Assembly (NCBI GenBank): GCA_026929865.2
Contig: CM049402.1
Span: 26,729,001-26,793,000, forward strand
DNA length: 64,000 nt
Direction of reading: 5' to 3'
From: Hyperoplus lanceolatus
Lineage: Eukaryota; Chordata; Actinopteri; Uranoscopiformes; Ammodytidae
Positions within the stretch are counted from its first letter, which is position 1; each line of letters opens with the position of its first letter. The notes under the pieces were generated by a model. It was not told the origin of the DNA and ran no database searches. It saw only the letters and a list, made by a program, of their open reading frames with translations. Shown in pieces: positions 48,766-59,700 of this stretch. Made by a program: the position numbers and the translations under genes.

Positions 48766-49173
48766 GTTTGCGTTCCGAATCGCATACTCTTTCTTTTTTC
48801 TATTCTACATACTACATCCGACGATAAAAATAATCTAGTTAGGATGCAGTAGGCATACTATTGGGACATACTTTTCTCTGTTATTTCATCATAACATTGC
48901 GCCTTGATCTTGCCTCTTGCTTTTATATCTGTCGCATCCCCGTTTGTTTTCATATGGAGGCTTCGTCGATGTGACGTCACTTCACGTGCGCACTGGATTG
49001 TGGGTCAGAATCGCCCAAATAGGATGCACTTTTCAACACTAACAATCTTGGCCACATGAAGTAGGACATCCAGGTACTTCTAACCATCCTAAATCTGGCC
49101 ACAAGAATCGGGACATCCTAAATCTTTTTTCTACATACTATATAGTAGAAAGTATGCGATTCGGAATGCAACC
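48766..49173. mobile_element. MITE family A, copy 2 (408 bp)
   Basis: Ends GTTTGCGTTCCGAATCGC and its inverse (…GCGATTCGGAATGCAACC), with a 3-bp direct repeat AAA at 48763-48765 and 49174-49176. Nearly identical throughout to copy 1 at 4287, apart from a short insertion near 49031. Nested in the 6.3-kb transposon, so it inserted later. Confidence 0.9.
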
Positions 49174-49824
49174 AAACTCTTCCTCTTGAATTAAGTTGGG
49201 GACACACTTTTTTCTTACTCTGCTGCTCGCAATCAGTCCGTTTGTGTAAAGTTAGCGGCACAAGATCAGTCCATTTTGTGCGGAAGCAGAGTCAAATGAC
49301 GGGTAAACCGGCCCCTTTCATGGGGACACGCACAGAGCCTGAAGTTGAAACCCTCGTTCAACATAAGAGGTTGATAACTGCCTTTGTGATACTGGTTAGC
49401 TCTGAGCGAGGGTATGTGTCATGTTGAACCAGATCAAGAAAAGAGAGCCGGGCTCTGTTGAGTTTGCTTCGTAGTATACCCCTCTGGTTTTTCAGCAGCA
49501 GCAACTAATTTCAAAATAAAAGTTCTTAAAAACACACTTCCTGCTCAGCAGCAAAGAGTTTACAGCTTTAACATTGTTGGACTCACAATATTTTTTTTTC
49601 ACATAATATATTTTTTTAAATAGCAGTATCCCGAAACGGAAGCTGGACATGTAAGTATCCCTTTATTTAAGATATTCTCAAGTTGAGCTGAGAATTAATA
49701 TAGGAAATGAAAAAAAAGTATTTTCACATAGAAATGTAATATATTTTCAACATTTGTTCCATATGCACATTTTGTTGGACTCGTGTTGAATTATGTTCTG
49801 TATTTTCAAAAGGCCTATTTGGCC

Positions 49825-49888
<64 letters not shown>

Positions 49889-49889
49889 G
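49825..49889. repeat. (TTA)n microsatellite
   Basis: About 21 trinucleotide units, giving poly-Ile and poly-Asn open frames. Confidence 0.97.
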
Positions 49890-50221
49890 ATGAAGCTATA
49901 CACAAGGTTGATGTGTCCTTGAAAGCTGTTTTTTATCTCCGTAATCCAAGGCTTATTTTTTGTCACACCTGCCACACAGTGAGAAACCCCACTGTACATC
50001 TAAGGTTGGAAAAGATTAACCCCCTGCACACATGGACTTCCATCTGCTTTGTATGGCTGACATGCTTTCTCTTTATCACACCGACACCGACACACACACA
50101 CACACACACAACAAACGTGCTATCAGGCTAATCTGCTGTCCAGCCTTTGTTCACAGAAGCCAGCAAACCTGCTAGGTGTTTACTCCCATATACAGGGAGA
50201 TTACACTGGTTTATTGAGCCC

Positions 50222-50223
<2 letters not shown>

Positions 50224-50304
<81 letters not shown>
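50224..50304. repeat. (CA)n microsatellite
   Basis: About 40 units, the first of three long tracts within 550 bp. A short (AC)n run lies upstream at 50091-50109. Confidence 0.97.
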
Positions 50305-50308
<4 letters not shown>

Positions 50309-50510
50309 CACAGAGGATAGGCTCGGAAAAGACTCTGGTAGTTCAGAGCAAACACATACTGGACATATATATATCGACCAAGAGCACACACACACACAAG
50401 CTCATGTGTGTCTACACATTTACACACATGTCATTGCACTCAAAGAAACACAAATGCTCCCACTCAGAATGAGGGACATTAAAAGACAAATTCACACCAA
50501 GATAATAAGA

Positions 50511-50514
<4 letters not shown>

Positions 50515-50588
<74 letters not shown>
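50515..50588. repeat. (CA)n microsatellite
   Basis: About 37 units in the same sense as the tract at 50224. Confidence 0.97.
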
Positions 50589-50593
<5 letters not shown>

Positions 50594-50656
50594 AGAAGTC
50601 AGCTATTGTTCAGCTGATGATCCATTATCTGACCACTGCCAGCCCTTCACATCAGA

Positions 50657-50660
50657 GTGT

Positions 50661-50741
<81 letters not shown>

Positions 50742-50774
50742 TGTGTGCATGCGTGCATGCATGTGTGTGTGTGT
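50657..50774. repeat. (GT)n microsatellite with alternating purine-pyrimidine tail
   Basis: About 40 GT units, then gcgcgtgtgtgcatgcgtgcatgc. Complementary to the two upstream CA tracts. Confidence 0.97.
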
Positions 50775-52126
50775 ATTTGTGGACAGCAAACCTCCCACTG
50801 TTGCTATAATCTTTCACACTACAGGTCTGCTACACTTACGCCCCACACACAGAATGCACTCATACACAAAACAGCTATTGTTGCAGCTATAATCCGAGGG
50901 AAAAGAGTCTTCTGGTATTGCTGGGATGACAACAGGAGCATATTCTCTTGGCAACAAAACAACAGCTGTGTTGCTTTGAGAGAGGTGGAAACCAAAGTGA
51001 AAATAAGAGTGATGATGCCCACAGGTTCTTCTAAACCATGTATTATGTATGAACTAAAAGCAGCAGGGACTTGGTTAAAAGGTATTTCCGTGACTAGATA
51101 TGTAGTTCAACTCCTCTGTAGCAACTCTGGGTACTGCAGTTCAGTTTGTGCAGACTATACAGTATATGGAAAACTCCAATTAATAGAGAGATACTCCTAG
51201 ATAATTCTACTTGACAGTAGCAATAACACAGGTAGGCTGGGTGCTAAAAAACTCAAAATAGTGTATTACATTTGGGTGGACACACAATCGATGCATTGAT
51301 GAAAACTAAACTAAGAAAACAAAAAAACAAGACATGTAAGTAATTAAGCCTGGAGACAAACATATTTACAATGTATAATCCTGCACGCCTGAATGAACCA
51401 AGTTGAGCAGCTAGGGCAGAGAGGAATACAAATCCCTTCTCCCAAGTGTGTGTTCCACTTTATTTTCCATTTCCTGTTGACATGTTACCTCATTGCCAGT
51501 CAGTGCCATAACTATGATTGAAGACATGAGATGACGTCCTCTATATTTACGTCTGGGAATTTGGGGTTTTCAGCAACCTGGGGGACTGTTATAGTCTGTA
51601 AATACATTATGTACATACACTTTATTTCCATCGTATCACTTTATATACTAAGATGCATCTCCTTTTAAACCAATAAAACATAAATACACCGGAATGTTGA
51701 CTTTGTAACAGTTTGAGACTAAACATAATTTAATAAGCAAATACATAACTGAATGCATAAAATGTGCTTATCCAAATAGTTATGAATGAAAAATGAAGAC
51801 GGGTACAAATCAATGAGTTAAAATGTGATCCAGTTTAGGTAGTTACAGCACCGCCACAATACAAAATCAATGGTAACAGCATATTAGGATGAGGAGCATA
51901 TGTTGGACTGAGCAGTACAAGGACATTTGGTTTAGTGATGTCATTACAGGCTTTCCGTGCAGATCTCATCTCCAGCTACAACCAGAGAAGAGAAGACAAG
52001 ATGCCTGTGACAGCAGTGTTGCAGCATCTCAACAAGACAAATGGCTTTAATCATTCAGCTGCTCCCTGTCATCCTGCTGTTGAGAAAGTCAAAACAAAGA
52101 TGATCATGGCAGAATATGATATATAT

Positions 52127-52127
<1 letters not shown>

Positions 52128-52209
<82 letters not shown>
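52128..52209. repeat. (CA)n microsatellite
   Basis: About 41 units. A short (CT)n follows at 52374-52391. Confidence 0.97.
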
Positions 52210-52212
<3 letters not shown>

Positions 52213-52617
52213 CCACTATGTATCTGCGACAATAGTCACCTTGGTGGCTTCATTGCTGCTGTTATTAAGGGGATCTGTGCTGACGAGATAGCAGACACAG
52301 TGTGTATGTTCTGAGAAAAAAAGGTCTGAACTGCATGGAAAGCAATGTTAGCTGTCTCTCTACCTCTATTATCTCTCTCTCTCTCTCTCTCTGTACACTC
52401 CTTCTGCCCTGAGCCTTAGTCAAACAAAGACATTCATATACGAAATGAATGTGAGCAGGATCATTTTGATAGACCAAAAATATATATTCAGTTTCAGTCA
52501 TAGAAAAAGGGAAAAATAGAAAGAAAACAAAATGACTGCATTACTATTATCACTACCATAATGCATATACAAGCCGGAATGTCTGAACTTTCTGGAAAGA
52601 CAATAATATATAGTGCA

Positions 52618-52619
<2 letters not shown>

Positions 52620-52685
<66 letters not shown>
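52620..52685. repeat. (TA)n microsatellite
   Basis: 33 TA units. Confidence 0.97.
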
Positions 52686-52687
<2 letters not shown>

Positions 52688-55306
52688 AAATCAACCCTCT
52701 GTCTATTAAATGGGCGTATTCCTCTCACGTCACTTAAAACAACGTTTGGCTACCTGCAGGTAATAATCCGGGGATGATGCTTTTTCTCTGTATTTCTAGC
52801 TCTTTTTTTAGCAGACCCATACGAGGGTTATTTTTCAGTGTGTCTCCTCCATGTTCATCTCTGCATTGATGTAATAGACAATGATCTATACCAATGGGTT
52901 TGTCTGAGACTGGCAAGACCCCAAAAAAAGATTCATGTCAGTTGAATTTCAGTCCATCCTGATCCCAAAATCACTGTGACATCATGCTGACATCGGCAGG
53001 AATCTCACATGACCAAGGCTGCAGTTTTTTTCAGAGCCAGATACCACAGCTGCAGCTCCTCCCTGCACCTTACCACATTACACTGTATTAAGCATCATGG
53101 AGCCACACACATCCTTTGTTAACAAGCACATGGCAATTCATAAAATGACATGTATAAAGACTATAACGTGCGTTCCTTCTTTTCCTCTCCTAGTGTATGT
53201 CGGGATATTTTAACTATAGATTCATGTATTAAACATCTCCCTTAATTTAAGGGTTTTGAGGGACTCTTAGGTGGACTGGACATTTAAATTACCTATTTAT
53301 TTGAATATTCAGTAGCCTTCACACTGTCATGATTGTCACATTGTATATACTAATCTAGCATATCAAACTTAGCAGTATACAAACAACATTGATGGTGACC
53401 AAGAGCAATTAGAATAGATTAAAAAAAAGATTAAAAAAAAATCATTATAAGCGTATATTTTTCCTTTGTGCATTGCATTGTAGGAGAACACGTTGAGTAT
53501 GGCTTGCAATGTATGTATTTTCAATTTAATTTCTTAATCTATTGTATTCCATGTCCATAATTCAGATGTTTTCTTTAATTGTTGATGCCGACCCCTTGTG
53601 TTGGACAGTAATGCCTGGAGTTGATGCTTGATTCTCCCTGCAGGCTCCATTGAGCTGCAGCATGCAGGGCGGTGATGTCTCCTCCAGGGGGCTCTGTTTG
53701 GTTGTCTGCTCCTTTTCAGTCTCCTGTATGTGGGCTCGGTGCTACTAGTAGTAGTAGTAGTAGAAGTAATGTGTTGGTGAGAGCTGGGTGCTGGAGTCAT
53801 TGGTTTACAGTGCACATGGTGAACCTCTAGGTGTCACCCATTATCTAGCTGTTAAGGCAACAGAGCAGGGAGGTGTCTCCTTCAAATCCACCCCCTCCAT
53901 GATTGAAACTCACAACAACTCTCTAGCTAAATATTTCCATCTGCTTCCACAGCACATCTCTCCCGCTATGTTTGATCCTTTTGTTTTTTTGAGTGGCTCT
54001 GAGATTGCTGACATAATGCAGAGTCTCTGTGTTTCGTTAGACCAATCGTGGCTGTATCAAGTCACTTTAGTTCTGTGTGGAAATGTTTCAAAGCTTTCCT
54101 TTATGAGCAGAAGTGTGTCACACAAATTGCACAGACTAACTAAGAGCCCAAATTGTCTGATGTGCAGATGAAGACACATGATGGGTTTAGTGAAGAAAAA
54201 TCTGCCTGTACTACAACGTTATAGATTTTGCATACTAGACATTACAGTCATTATTAAGAGAAAAAAATACAGTAGGCCAACTACAGGAATGCAGCTAATG
54301 ACAATTTGCAGTAACTTGTCAGATATATTATAGAAAAAAAATCCCATAGCCCAATATGAGATTTATTTAATGCAATATTCAGTTTACAATAGAGGGTACA
54401 GCAGAACATCCTGACATTTGAGATCCAGCCCCGACGATGGGTGATTATAATTTGTACCTTTTCATTTAGATACATTGGTGCGATGATAAACTGATTATTG
54501 CACTGGTTGTTGATGGATTAATCATTTAATTGCCTAAATGTATCAGCACTTTTGAGTACTTGAGCACTAAATAAATTAAGATCATAAATACTTCCCACCT
54601 AATCAATTTTTTTTCCTGCATTGGTTTTGCTGCGAATATATTGGACTGGACTATTTGAAAGCTTTTACATTTCATTTTGACTATTTTGACTGATATGGTG
54701 TATTATTTCACTTCTTAATTCAATATGTTTGTAAGCAGTAGATGAATCACCACAAGGTCCACACAAGGTTTTACATTTCGAGTAGTCTTTTGTACATGTT
54801 AAATATATACAGCTTTACCTACTTAGGAAGATACCAAGAATACTTGTAATATGTTTTGTCTTGTCCTGGTATTTTCCTTCCTCTCATTTGTATAATCTAT
54901 TCTGATTTGGATATACTTTGATTGGTTGTCCAACTGTTGCCCAACCTCCCCAGTCTTAACTGTTGTTGTTGGTAAATACCACTCACGTACATCATATTTT
55001 CAACTTCTTCTATTCCCAATATCCAACAGCTTCTCGCTCTTGTATAAACATGTTGTTGTTTCATATTATGTGTTTGATGCCTAATGAAAGGAATACCCCA
55101 CTTCAAATCCCTTCAATCCACAGCAGGCTGTGCATGTGTTGTGTGAGATGTGAGTTTTACTTGTTCAGCAGCTATATATCATTGATGGTGTACACTGCAT
55201 TTATATACTCTCATAACGTCTACAAAATAATATAGAACCTCCCAGGAACACAACAATAGTTCAATATAAACCACAGAAACATGAATACTGTTTGTATATT
55301 ATTAAT
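52686..55306. other. Intergenic 3' of pcdh19 (or distal 3' UTR)
   Basis: AT-rich and without genes. An AGT trinucleotide run lies at 53745-53762. Part of it could belong to a long pcdh19 3' UTR, but nothing in the sequence decides this. Confidence 0.45.
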
Positions 55307-55826
55307 TTTATTTGTGTACCGTCCCTTCCTCACAATAATCCACAATGACAAGTGTCTATTACTTCATTTATATGTTCATTTATACATATCATAGCAACAA
55401 ATAAAAAAAGAATCACAATACAAAAGACGAGTTAAATATGTAGAATGTTGATCACATGTCAAAGTCTTGATTCAACGTTTTTGCACTCAACATGCATTCA
55501 AAATATAAAAATAGACTTCTGATTAAGTTTATATACATTTTCTTTTTTATAAATATAAGGATACAAATGTATTTTTAAAATACAAAGATAAATACAGTCA
55601 CATAGTGTACATTGTGTACCAAACCAGCGATAACGAACAATTTTTTGGATACTTAGCATTCACAAAACACAATTAATACATTAGAAATGCAACTTTAACG
55701 ACAATTGCAGGTCTTTTTTGTCTTGAGTTTTTTCTGTCCTTCTTTTGCTGCCCACTGTCCCCCACTTTCATTCTTAAGTGAGGGTAACAGTCAGTGAATA
55801 AATTAAGATGATGAAAAACAGGATCT
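55307..55826 (-). other. Probable start of pcdh19 3' UTR
   Basis: AT-rich, stop-dense sequence directly after the pcdh19 stop. The first canonical AATAAA that I see on the minus strand is at 55312-55307, so the UTR is at least about 500 nt if that site is used. Delta-protocadherin 3' UTRs are often several kilobases, so the true end could lie further left. Confidence 0.4.
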
Positions 55827-56779
55827 CTAGCTCTGGCGGACATCCTGTAACAGTTTGTTGATCTCAGCCACCAGTTCGCTGGCGTCCACCAGCTCATGTC
55901 GGCTGTCACTGCGTTTGCCTTGTAGGTGGCAAAGAACTGAGTCAAACTCATCTTCCTCATAGTTCTCTGGGATCTCCTCCATGGCTGGCAGCCACTTGCA
56001 GGAGGGCCCGGGGAGGGGCACTGACACTGGCACAGGGGAAGGGGAGGACTGCACCATAGTGGGGCTGACCAGCGCCGTGAGGAGGGGACTGCTGTGGGGC
56101 TTGGGGGCGTGGCCGCTGTTCTGGGGGCTGTTTTTGGGCACTTGCAAGCCCTTGTGGCTAGCACTCTGCGAGCTGAGCTTGGTGCTGGGTTTGAGGGTGT
56201 GGTAGCTGCCACCCTGGTGGTGTCCAGATGGGCCGATGCTGCTTCCAGGATTCTGGAAGTGGGTGTTGGCAGCCCAGGCGGCCACGCCCTGCTGGTGGAC
56301 AGATGGATTGGGTTTTCCAGGGAGATGGCCCCGTCTGCGATCCAATGATCCAGTCATTGGGACGCCCACCCCACTCAGGCTAGTGGCCTTCTGGTTCTCA
56401 TTGACCTGGATGTAGGAGTCCAGTCCCTGGGGTAGCAACCGCTGGAACACACTGCTCATCTCTGACAGCAACGATGTGGTGGAACAAAGGTCTTCATCTG
56501 TGGGCTCGCCTCCATTGCCGTCTCCCCCCTCGTCTTCTCCAGTACCCTCACCGCTCAGGTCTTTGCCGAAGGTGGAGAAGCTCTGGTTGCGGGCGGGGCC
56601 GGCATCAGTGCAGGGCTGTGGGATCTTCTCCTGGGGGAGGTCGGTGGTTTGTCGGGCTTCTTCCCCGGGGATGTAGAGGTTGCTGCGGTAGTCTGACGAG
56701 GCTGGGGAGGCCAGGGGGGGCATCCAGCACTGGTCTGAGTGACCCAGGACACGACACTCCTCTGTGCAAAGTCTCATAG
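55827..56779 (-). CDS. pcdh19: pcdh19 last coding exon (CM2, WIRS-like motif, C-terminus)
   Basis: 953 bp. The acceptor ctcctcag ends at 56780, the exon begins by completing an Ala codon, and it runs to a TGA stop at 55829-55827. Residues counted from [10 protein letters not shown]2 at 4-20; WIRS-like FSTFGK at 67-72 (about 56562-56579), the known docking signature for the WAVE regulatory complex; an acidic Gly/Glu/Asp stretch at about 75-95; [35 protein letters not shown]; then a roughly 90-residue Ser/Pro/His-rich low-complexity stretch; then [19 protein letters not shown] and the terminal [16 protein letters not shown], predicted helical. The low-complexity stretch is longer than the mammalian protein as I remember it. 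No intron is visible inside. Confidence 0.92.
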
Positions 56780-59700
56780 CTGAGGAGAAGGACAGAAACG
56801 CTCGTAAGCAATCAGGAATACTGAACTACACATACAGTCAATGTAGTCAGAAATGGATAAAGTTGAAAATGATTTTCTATGGAGTTTTTGTCAGTCTATC
56901 ACATCTTCCTTTTCTTTTGATTGACTAATTGGTTAAACCAGGGGTTTTCAAAGTGTGAGAGAGTCAGCCCCCCCTCGGAGAACAAATTTCAGCGGAGTCC
57001 CCCCAAAAAAATATATATATATATTCAAAATCCCTGTGTGTTTTGAAAGATATTTAAATTATTTTACAAATTTAAACATATTTTTGAAATATTCTAAAAA
57101 ATGTTGTGCGTTTTTAAACACATTTTTAAATAGGCTACATTTTAACATCTTAATCCAGTGTTTTAATCCTGCTTCCTTTAAGCATGGATAGTAGTGACTG
57201 AGTGTGCAGCGGAGTGAGAAAGACAGACTTGCCCACATTATTGACAAGTGAAATGCTATTCACACACCCACTAGTTTTTTCGTTAGTGTCTCCAATGTCC
57301 TGCTGGAGGAAAATAGTAGCCAGCGGAGAACCAGACCCTCCTAGGGGGGTCTGGGGGTCTGGGTGTATGCCCCCCCCCCCCCCTGCAAGATTTTTTTTCA
57401 CCTTTTTAAAGTGAAATGCATGAATCTGGTAGCCTGGAAATCCAGACCCTGCCATCTTTAACGATAGAGGGTCTGGCCACAATCAATAGTAATTTCCAAC
57501 TCAAGGGGCGGCTCCTACTCGTGCATTTCAAATGCCACTGCACGCAGTTGGATAGCACTACAACCAATCAGAGCGATGCACAAGGCGACGTAAGCCTCTT
57601 TCGTTTAGCGAACAGCTGTTAAACTGTTACATTAAACGTTTACCGTTGTCGGTCGGCAAAATAGAACATTCCACTTACTTGCTAATGAACGATTTGAGTG
57701 TCGTCTTCCTAATCGTTAAGGGTCGAGGCCAAAGCAGTCTCAAACTCACACAACATATCCGCAGCCATCTTTGATGTTTACTATCACGGCTTCGACGTCG
57801 CATGCACTTCACTGTCGTCATCCGGTTACGTCCTCCCCAGAGTACCATATAAAGGGCTCTGGCGCACCCATATTAGATAGAACCAATTGAAACCATAGCC
57901 AGATTTCTGGCTTTCTTTATAAAGCTTCAACGGAGCGTGTCCAGACCAATATGCGCAGCAAATTTAATTTGTCAGCGCCTAGTGGCAGGTCTGGGAATGC
58001 CAGGCTATGAATCTGGTGCACTTTGAGGGGAAAATTAAGAGGCTAAATATGAGGAATTTTGCGTGAACAAATAATTTGGAGACACTGGGTCTGATGAATT
58101 AGAAGCTATTGAAGAAAGACACATGGATTTTCCATAAAAATATTAATAAAACATTTTAAAAAAAAACTATGCAGGGTCCTCTGGGTTGGGCTTGGTGCTC
58201 TTTGCATGTAAATACAATGAGAGGAATGAAGCAGAAGAACTCTTGTCCAGCTATGCTGTGATCTTAATATAAAAAACACAAGTGCGCCCCACAATTTGAA
58301 ACAAGTAAAACAAGTAATTACTTAAACTATGTGTACCCTATATCAATTAGGAAAGTATGCTGTATTGAAAGTTGGTTATGTTATGATCTTACATTAGTAC
58401 ATATTGCTAGACAACTTGTGACAAGGAACTAGAAAAAGGCATTTGTACCAGCTAGTAGTAAGTGTAGAAGTGTTGCTATCTAGTGTTGCTATCCAGGGAA
58501 AAATATAGATCTATTGGAGCATGCATACATTTTCCATTCCCATAACAATACAAAGCCTCTTGAATGGTCTAGGAATGCATTGTTTAAGCCTAAAACAAGA
58601 TTGTGTTATATGTTTATAAAGTTGACATTTAGACCATACATTACTTGATAGTCATGTTCATTATATGTGTTAGAGCTAACAGTGTGTATATTAGACGTGT
58701 CTTGATACTACTAAAATAAACCCCATTTATTCCCATGTTTTAATTAAACTAATAGATTAAAGAAGGTTCCTGACAGTTCAGTCCAACTGGCTCATATCTG
58801 TATGACAATCTGCAGGTGTTTTCACTGCACTATCTCTGGAAACATGGTGGAAATCGGCCCTGATTAGTCTGAAAAGCTCTCTGCAGGAGCACTTCGTACT
58901 GCAGTACCTTCCAATGTATTTACCACAGAGAGACAATTCAGCAAGACCGATCAATGCCTATGACCCATTCAAAATTACCCCTCCTCTAAAAGCCCTGCAT
59001 TTTTCCCTTTCAAGTCGCTCTTTTCAATATTAAATCTTCAAATAGAAAATCTCTGAAGAATAAATTAGACAAATCAAATATGCCAACTTAAAGCCTTCAT
59101 TAAAGGAGTGTGCCGCTTTTTAGTTGTGCTATTGAGGGACTTCATTATCCCCTCATTAACATGAAAGGAACATTTATAATACATCTTAGAGCAGATGAAA
59201 AGTGCATTTGGGTGCACTGGGGGGGGGGGGGAAACAGTGCGGGGCAGCAGCACACTGGGTGCCCTGCAGATGAAAGGGTAAAAGTGAGAGATTTAACCCA
59301 AGTGATTTTTGTGCCAAAACGAAAAAAGGCGTAAGGCAAACATTGACTTAAAGCCTGCCTATATGGCAACTGTAATGTCAATCAGTTGATTTACTGACTT
59401 ATTATGATTTATTGGCACGGTAATCACTAGTTCTATTTAGAATTAGAACTACACATGGTTCCTGCCAATAAGGTGTGTGTTTCCTTGGGAGCTTCACTTC
59501 TGTCAAATTGTATAAAAAAAAATAAAAAATATTCAATCCCTATTATGTACTCAATTTGTGACATAGTATTTAAGGCTATTCATTTCTCTATTGTTTTAGT
59601 TATCTTCACAAGTGGAGAACTATTTTACTTTGACAAGTAACATTTGTAAATTAGAAGTACCCTTCATGGTACTCCATTCAGGCACAATGGCAAACACATG

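Larger units (their letters stand above)
43155..49483. mobile_element. 6.3-kb DNA transposon with CTG target duplication and zinc-finger transposase
   Basis: Inverted ends AGGGGTATAC..TACGAAGC (left, 43155) and GCTTCGTAGTATACCCCT (right, ending 49483) share 18 of 18 bases apart from a 2-base insertion in the left copy. Both are flanked by CTG (43152-43154 and 49484-49486). A 3-bp CWG target duplication and this type of end are typical of PIF/Harbinger. The encoded protein does not look like a Harbinger transposase. Inside are CA and GT microsatellites (44340, 44594), a 45-bp-stem hairpin (47798), a 68-bp direct repeat (48331) and a nested MITE (48766). Confidence 0.82.
49487..52619. other. 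Intergenic, microsatellite-rich
   Basis: Dominated by the TTA, CA and GT tracts listed separately. The 328-codon frame at 50214-51200 is mostly Thr-His and Cys-Val dipeptide repeats and is not a gene. Confidence 0.6.

Noticed and set aside
50214-51200. 328-codon open frame on the + strand
   Set aside because: Made of Thr-His and Cys-Val dipeptide runs from three microsatellites, with an unpatterned tail. No start context, domain or splice evidence.
53534-53815. 93-codon minus-strand frame with poly-Thr/Ser
   Set aside because: Partly an AGT trinucleotide run. The remainder resembles low-grade repeat sequence, with no domain.
55981-56779. + strand and alternative minus frames over the last pcdh19 exon
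   Set aside because: Shadows of the real frame, which carries the CM2 and C-terminal motifs.
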